From contig JBOHBN010000178.1 of NCBI GenBank assembly GCA_050698355.1, positions 1 through 8,941 of the forward strand: a DNA stretch of 8,941 nucleotides, read 5' to 3'. A program made the position numbers and the translations under genes. The DNA comes from JBOHBN01 sp050698355 (GTDB lineage: Bacteria > Actinomycetota > Actinomycetes > Streptosporangiales > WHST01). Of the stretch, positions 6,592-8,941 are shown piece by piece. The notes below the pieces were generated by a model. That model saw only the letters and a list, made by a program, of their open reading frames with translations, was not told where the DNA came from and searched no databases. Position 1 is the stretch's first letter; the number at the start of each line of letters is the position of its first letter.

Positions 6592-8199
6592 ATGGACCTG
6601 GTAAGGACGGTCAGCCACCAGGCGCGGCACCTGTTCGGGCGCCGCGTACGGCACCGGCTGGCCGTCACCGTCGTGGCGCTGGCCGGCGCGTGGTTCGGAC
6701 TGCTGCTCGGCGGGTCGATCACCGCACCGATCGGCCCCGTCGACGCCCACCTCTCGCTTCGTCCCTCGCTTACCGGGAACACGTTCATCGACGTGGCGCC
6801 GCTCGGCTCGCTCGAGCTCGACACCACCGACTCGCCGCTCGCCCTGAACGCGTCGGTCGAGCAGATCCGCGTCGAGGCGGCACGCCAGTTCATCGACGAC
6901 CCCGACATGATCTACACCATCCAGGACGTGGTCGCATCCGACCTCGAGGACGCGATCATCCGGCTCGCGGCCCAGGCGTTCGCGTGTAGCGTCCTGTCGT
7001 CGATGATCTTCGTCACGGTCGTGTTCCGACGATGGACGACGCTGTGGAAGGCCGGCGTCCTCATCTGCGGCCTGATGCTCATCTCGTTCGCCGCCGCTGC
7101 CGCAACCTGGAACCCGAGGGCGATGGAGCAGCCGCGGTACACGGGCCTGCTCACGACCGCGCCTACCCTCGTCGGCAACGCGCAGAACATCAAGAAGAAC
7201 TTCGGCAAGTACCGCACCGAGCTCGCGCGGGTAGTCACCGGCGTCTCCCGGCTGTACGAGACCACCCTGAAGCTCCCGACGTACGAGCCGGACCCCAACA
7301 CGATCCGGGTGCTCCACGTCTCCGACATTCACAACAACCCGGCCGCGTGGAACATCATCAAGTCGACGGAGAAGCAGTTCCAGGTGGACTTCATCGTCGA
7401 CACCGGTGACCTGACCGACCTCGGGACCAAGCCCGAGCAACGGTTCGCGAACAACATCGAGTCGCTGGACGTGCCGTACGTCTTCGTCAAGGGCAACCAC
7501 GATTCGAAGGCCGTGGCACGCGCCGTCGCGCGGCAGGACAACGCGACCGTCCTCGACGGCCAGAGCACGAAGGTCGACGGAGTCCGGATCTGGGGCATCG
7601 GCGACCCGCGGTACGTCCCGGACAAGCTGACCCAGAAGGGCGAGCAGGTCCCCCTCACCACGTACGGGCAGCGGCTGCGCCGACGGATCGAGGATGCGGG
7701 GACGGTGGACATGGTCATGACCCACGATCCGGCGATCGCGCGCCAGTGGGACGGGCTGGCGCCGCTGATCCTCGCCGGCCACATTCACCAGCGCAAGACC
7801 GAGCTGTTGCCCGGCGGCAGCAGGCTCATGGTCGAGGGGTCTACCGGCGGTGCGGGCGTCCGCGCGCTGGACTACGGGAAGCCGACGCCGATCACGATGG
7901 ATCTGCTCTACCTCGACAAGCAGACTCACCGCCTGCAGGCGTGGGACAGCATCACGCTCGGTGGCGTAGGGCTCACGTCCGCACAGATCGAACGGCACGT
8001 GGAGGAGAAACCGAACCGGCCGCTCGACCAGCTGGCGGGCGAGTCGCCGAAGCCCTCTGTCAGCCCGACGCCGTCGGGCGGGCGGACGCCGTTCACGCTG
8101 CCGCCGAGCACACCGGCCAGCACGCCCGCGGCCACCGGCGGCGCGACCAGCCCGGGCGAGCGGCGTGCGGGCTCACCGCTGCGCTCGCCGTCACCGTAG
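6592..8199 (+). CDS. Membrane-anchored calcineurin-like metallophosphoesterase
   Basis: This is a 535-residue protein. A basic N-terminus leads into a membrane segment (about 23-45). A region of about 85 residues follows, then a paired hydrophobic hairpin (about 131-145 and 154-172). The catalytic domain starts near 237 with all phosphoesterase motifs: D245/H247 in SDIH, GD (272-273) in TGDLTD, GNHD (301-304), H378 in THDP, and GHIH (396-399). With three membrane segments the side on which the active site faces depends on N-terminal orientation; the positive-inside rule favours an outside catalytic domain. A Pro/Ser/Thr-rich tail fills about 484-535. ATG 6592 lacks a good ribosome site. An in-frame ATG at 6532 would add 20 residues but overlaps the start codon of the divergent metallopeptidase. 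Substrate is unknown; phosphodiesters, nucleotides or lipids are all possible. Confidence 0.85.
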   Translation: MDLVRTVSHQARHLFGRRVRHRLAVTVVALAGAWFGLLLGGSITAPIGPVDAHLSLRPSLTGNTFIDVAPLGSLELDTTDSPLALNASVEQIRVEAARQFIDDPDMIYTIQDVVASDLEDAIIRLAAQAFACSVLSSMIFVTVVFRRWTTLWKAGVLICGLMLISFAAAAATWNPRAMEQPRYTGLLTTAPTLVGNAQNIKKNFGKYRTELARVVTGVSRLYETTLKLPTYEPDPNTIRVLHVSDIHNNPAAWNIIKSTEKQFQVDFIVDTGDLTDLGTKPEQRFANNIESLDVPYVFVKGNHDSKAVARAVARQDNATVLDGQSTKVDGVRIWGIGDPRYVPDKLTQKGEQVPLTTYGQRLRRRIEDAGTVDMVMTHDPAIARQWDGLAPLILAGHIHQRKTELLPGGSRLMVEGSTGGAGVRALDYGKPTPITMDLLYLDKQTHRLQAWDSITLGGVGLTSAQIERHVEEKPNRPLDQLAGESPKPSVSPTPSGGRTPFTLPPSTPASTPAATGGATSPGERRAGSPLRSPSP

Positions 8200-8219
8200 G
8201 GCTGCCGCCCCACCCGGTT

Positions 8220-8248
8220 TTGCCGAAACGGCTGGCGCCCCCTATCCT
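8220..8248 (+). promoter_or_regulatory. Promoter of the tRNA-Glu/tRNA-Asp unit
   Basis: TTGCCG (8220-8225) and TATCCT (8243-8248) are separated by exactly 17 bases and match the -35 and -10 consensus at four of six positions each. The expected start near 8255 is about 55 bases before tRNA-Glu, leaving a short leader to be processed. The spacer contains no gene, and the rest of the 8200-8308 gap shows nothing else convincing. Confidence 0.6.
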
Positions 8249-8308
8249 TGAGCAGTCCCCGACGGCAAGACACCGTGGATGCACCGGCGGCGGCTTTCGT
8301 CCGTCGGA

Positions 8309-8381
8309 GCCCCCATCGTCTAGAGGCCTAGGACGCCGCCCTTTCAAGGCGGTAACACGGGTTCGAACCCCGTTGGGGGTA
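8309..8381 (+). tRNA. tRNA-Glu (anticodon TTC)
   Basis: All arms fold. The acceptor GCCCCCA (8309-8315) pairs with TGGGGGT (8374-8380), the first pair being G-U. The anticodon stem is CCGCC/GGCGG (8336-8340 and 8348-8352), with loop CTTTCAA and anticodon TTC at 8343-8345. The T stem is ACGGG/CCCGT around TTCGAAC (8362-8368). The discriminator base is A at 8381. CCA is not encoded. Confidence 0.96.
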
Positions 8382-8395
8382 CGGCAACAACACAT

Positions 8396-8470
8396 GGTCC
8401 TGTGGAGCAGCTAGGAGTGCTCGCCACCCTGTCAAGGTGGAGGTCGTGGGTTCAAATCCCATCAGGACCG
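8396..8470 (+). tRNA. tRNA-Asp (anticodon GTC)
   Basis: The acceptor GGTCCTG (8396-8402) pairs with CAGGACC (8463-8469), with discriminator G at 8470. The D stem is GAGC/GCTC (8405-8408 and 8419-8422). The anticodon stem CCACC/GGTGG encloses CTGTCAA, with anticodon GTC at 8431-8433. The T stem GTGGG/CCCAT encloses TTCAAAT. CCA is not encoded. It lies 14 bases after tRNA-Glu, so the two are probably co-transcribed. Its 3' end is the likely attachment site of the element whose integrase follows. Confidence 0.96.
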
Positions 8471-8561
8471 CCCTTAGTTTTCCCAGGTCAGAGACCATCG
8501 AGGCTGGCCAGTGCACGTCAACTCGAAGTCCTTCGCATGACCCCGTGCTGTTGGCGTGCTA
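8471..8561. other. Junction between tRNA-Asp and integrase remnant; probable att-side sequence
   Basis: These 91 bases hold no gene and no clear terminator; a TTTT run at 8477-8480 has no stem before it. By position, between a tRNA 3' end and the 3' end of an integrase gene, this is where the inner flank of an attL/attR site would lie. A second copy of the tRNA 3' end, which would prove it, is not in the window. Confidence 0.4.
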
Positions 8562-8811
8562 TTAGCCCACCGGGGCGAGCACGCCGCCGAGACCGTCATC
8601 CTCGTCACCGTCGTCACCTTCCTCGTCTTCCCGACGCGCCTTCGCAACGAGTGCGTCCAGAGCAGTGGCGATGTCCCGATCCCGGTCATCTGTTGCGTGC
8701 TGGTAGATGATCGCGGCCCGTGTACTCGACTGCCCCATTCGGCGCATCAGATCACGCAAGGACGCACCCGACATGGCTGCCAGGTGGTTCCCGGTGTGCC
8801 GAAGATCATGG
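8562..8811 (-). pseudogene. int: Tyrosine recombinase (integrase), C-terminal remnant interrupted at the HDLRHT box
   Basis: Read on the - strand from 8810 the frame gives HDLRHTGNHLAA, then SGASLRDLMRRMG and the nucleophile region AAIIYQHAT. It ends in an acidic tail and a TAA at 8562. These 82 residues are the end of a phage/ICE-type integrase: box II H1 and R4, and the active-site Tyr at 36. The usual second His/Trp of the LGHSS motif is Gln27 here (MGQSS), a single-codon change that should impair catalysis. Upstream of 8810 the frame has no stop, but the Pro/Ser/Arg-rich sequence lacks any integrase feature, and a group II intron 5' end begins on the opposite strand at 8812. The full gene would be about 370-400 codons. 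The transcript points toward tRNA-Asp, the normal arrangement for elements integrated in tRNA genes. Less likely, this is an intact divergent gene. Confidence 0.75.
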
Positions 8812-8941
8812 GTGCGCCGTGAGGCGCAGTGGTTTGAGTGGAGGTGAGAGACCTTCGTCGCTGATCTCGTCGCAGCGAGACGGTGGAGCTGAGGGCAGCC
8901 TGAGCCGGGTGGTGCCGGGGAGGGTGGGAGCAGCCCTGACA
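8812..8941 (+). mobile_element. Putative group II intron, 5' end of domain I (incomplete, runs off the window)
   Basis: The + strand from 8812 starts GTGCG, the group II intron 5' consensus GUGYG. A hairpin with a GNRA loop follows: TGCGCC-GTGA-GGCGCA (8813-8828). Next comes GGAGGT-GAGAG-ACCTTC (8840-8856), then TCGCTG/CAGCGA (8858-8863 and 8873-8878). The order GUGYGCC...GGxGCAGU...GGUGAGAG...CC resembles, from memory, the start of the Oceanobacillus iheyensis group IIC intron. The start falls one base from where integrase similarity stops, which independently supports an insertion boundary. The intron lies antisense to the integrase, so splicing could not repair that gene. Domains II-VI and the reverse transcriptase/maturase would lie beyond the window. 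No reading frame in this piece looks like a protein. Confidence 0.6.

Noticed and set aside
6130..7998. Very long stop-free - strand frame extending the ATPase upstream to about 926 codons
   Set aside because: The extra part runs antisense to the metallopeptidase and phosphoesterase region in a GC-rich genome. It is Arg/Asp/Val-rich with no domain, while the sense genes carry full catalytic motifs.
8216..8233. Imperfect hairpin around GCCGAAACGGC after the phosphoesterase gene
   Set aside because: The stem is only four bases and overlaps the -35 region of the tRNA promoter; it does not make a credible terminator.
8402..8822. Short + strand frames across tRNA-Asp and the integrase remnant
   Set aside because: They run through a tRNA gene or lie antisense to recognisable integrase codons and have no domain.
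1..8941. CRISPR array, toxin-antitoxin pair or defence genes
   Set aside because: No spaced direct repeats and no such domains were seen on either strand.

Overview
The window is GC-rich (roughly 70% by eye) with GTG starts, ATGA-type overlaps and a tRNA-Glu/tRNA-Asp pair of actinobacterial type. It most likely comes from an actinomycete-like member of the Actinomycetota. No 16S or other phylogenetic marker is present, so nothing finer can be said.

Left part (1-2144, + strand): the 3' end of an FdrA/AllF-like acyl-CoA-synthetase-family subunit, translationally coupled to a complete DUF1116 (YlbE/AllG) protein. In E. coli these are two of the three subunits assigned to oxamate carbamoyltransferase, the last step of anaerobic allantoin use. 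The pair ends in a perfect 11-bp inverted repeat that also faces the end of the converging operon.

Middle (2184-6129, - strand): an operon read right to left: MoxR-type AAA+ ATPase (CoxD-like), VWA protein (CoxE-like), XdhC/CoxF-family protein, and a MobA/MocA-like nucleotidyltransferase. This is a maturation kit for a molybdenum hydroxylase (xanthine dehydrogenase or CO-dehydrogenase family). The catalytic subunits are not in the window. Together with FdrA/DUF1116 it suggests a purine/allantoin catabolic locus, though that link is inference.

Right-middle (6189-8199): a minimal HExxH zinc metallopeptidase (- strand) diverges from a membrane-anchored metallophosphoesterase (+ strand). These look like ordinary chromosomal genes.

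Right end (8200-8941): a well-formed promoter drives tRNA-Glu(UUC) and tRNA-Asp(GUC). Right behind tRNA-Asp lies the C-terminal end of a tyrosine recombinase, on the - strand, marking the edge of an integrated element. The integrase carries Gln where the catalytic His/Trp is expected. Its coding similarity stops exactly at the HDLRHT box. From there a + strand sequence starts with GTGCG and folds like the 5' end of a group II intron, closest by eye to group IIC. The best reading is a group II intron inserted antisense into the integrase, running off the window.
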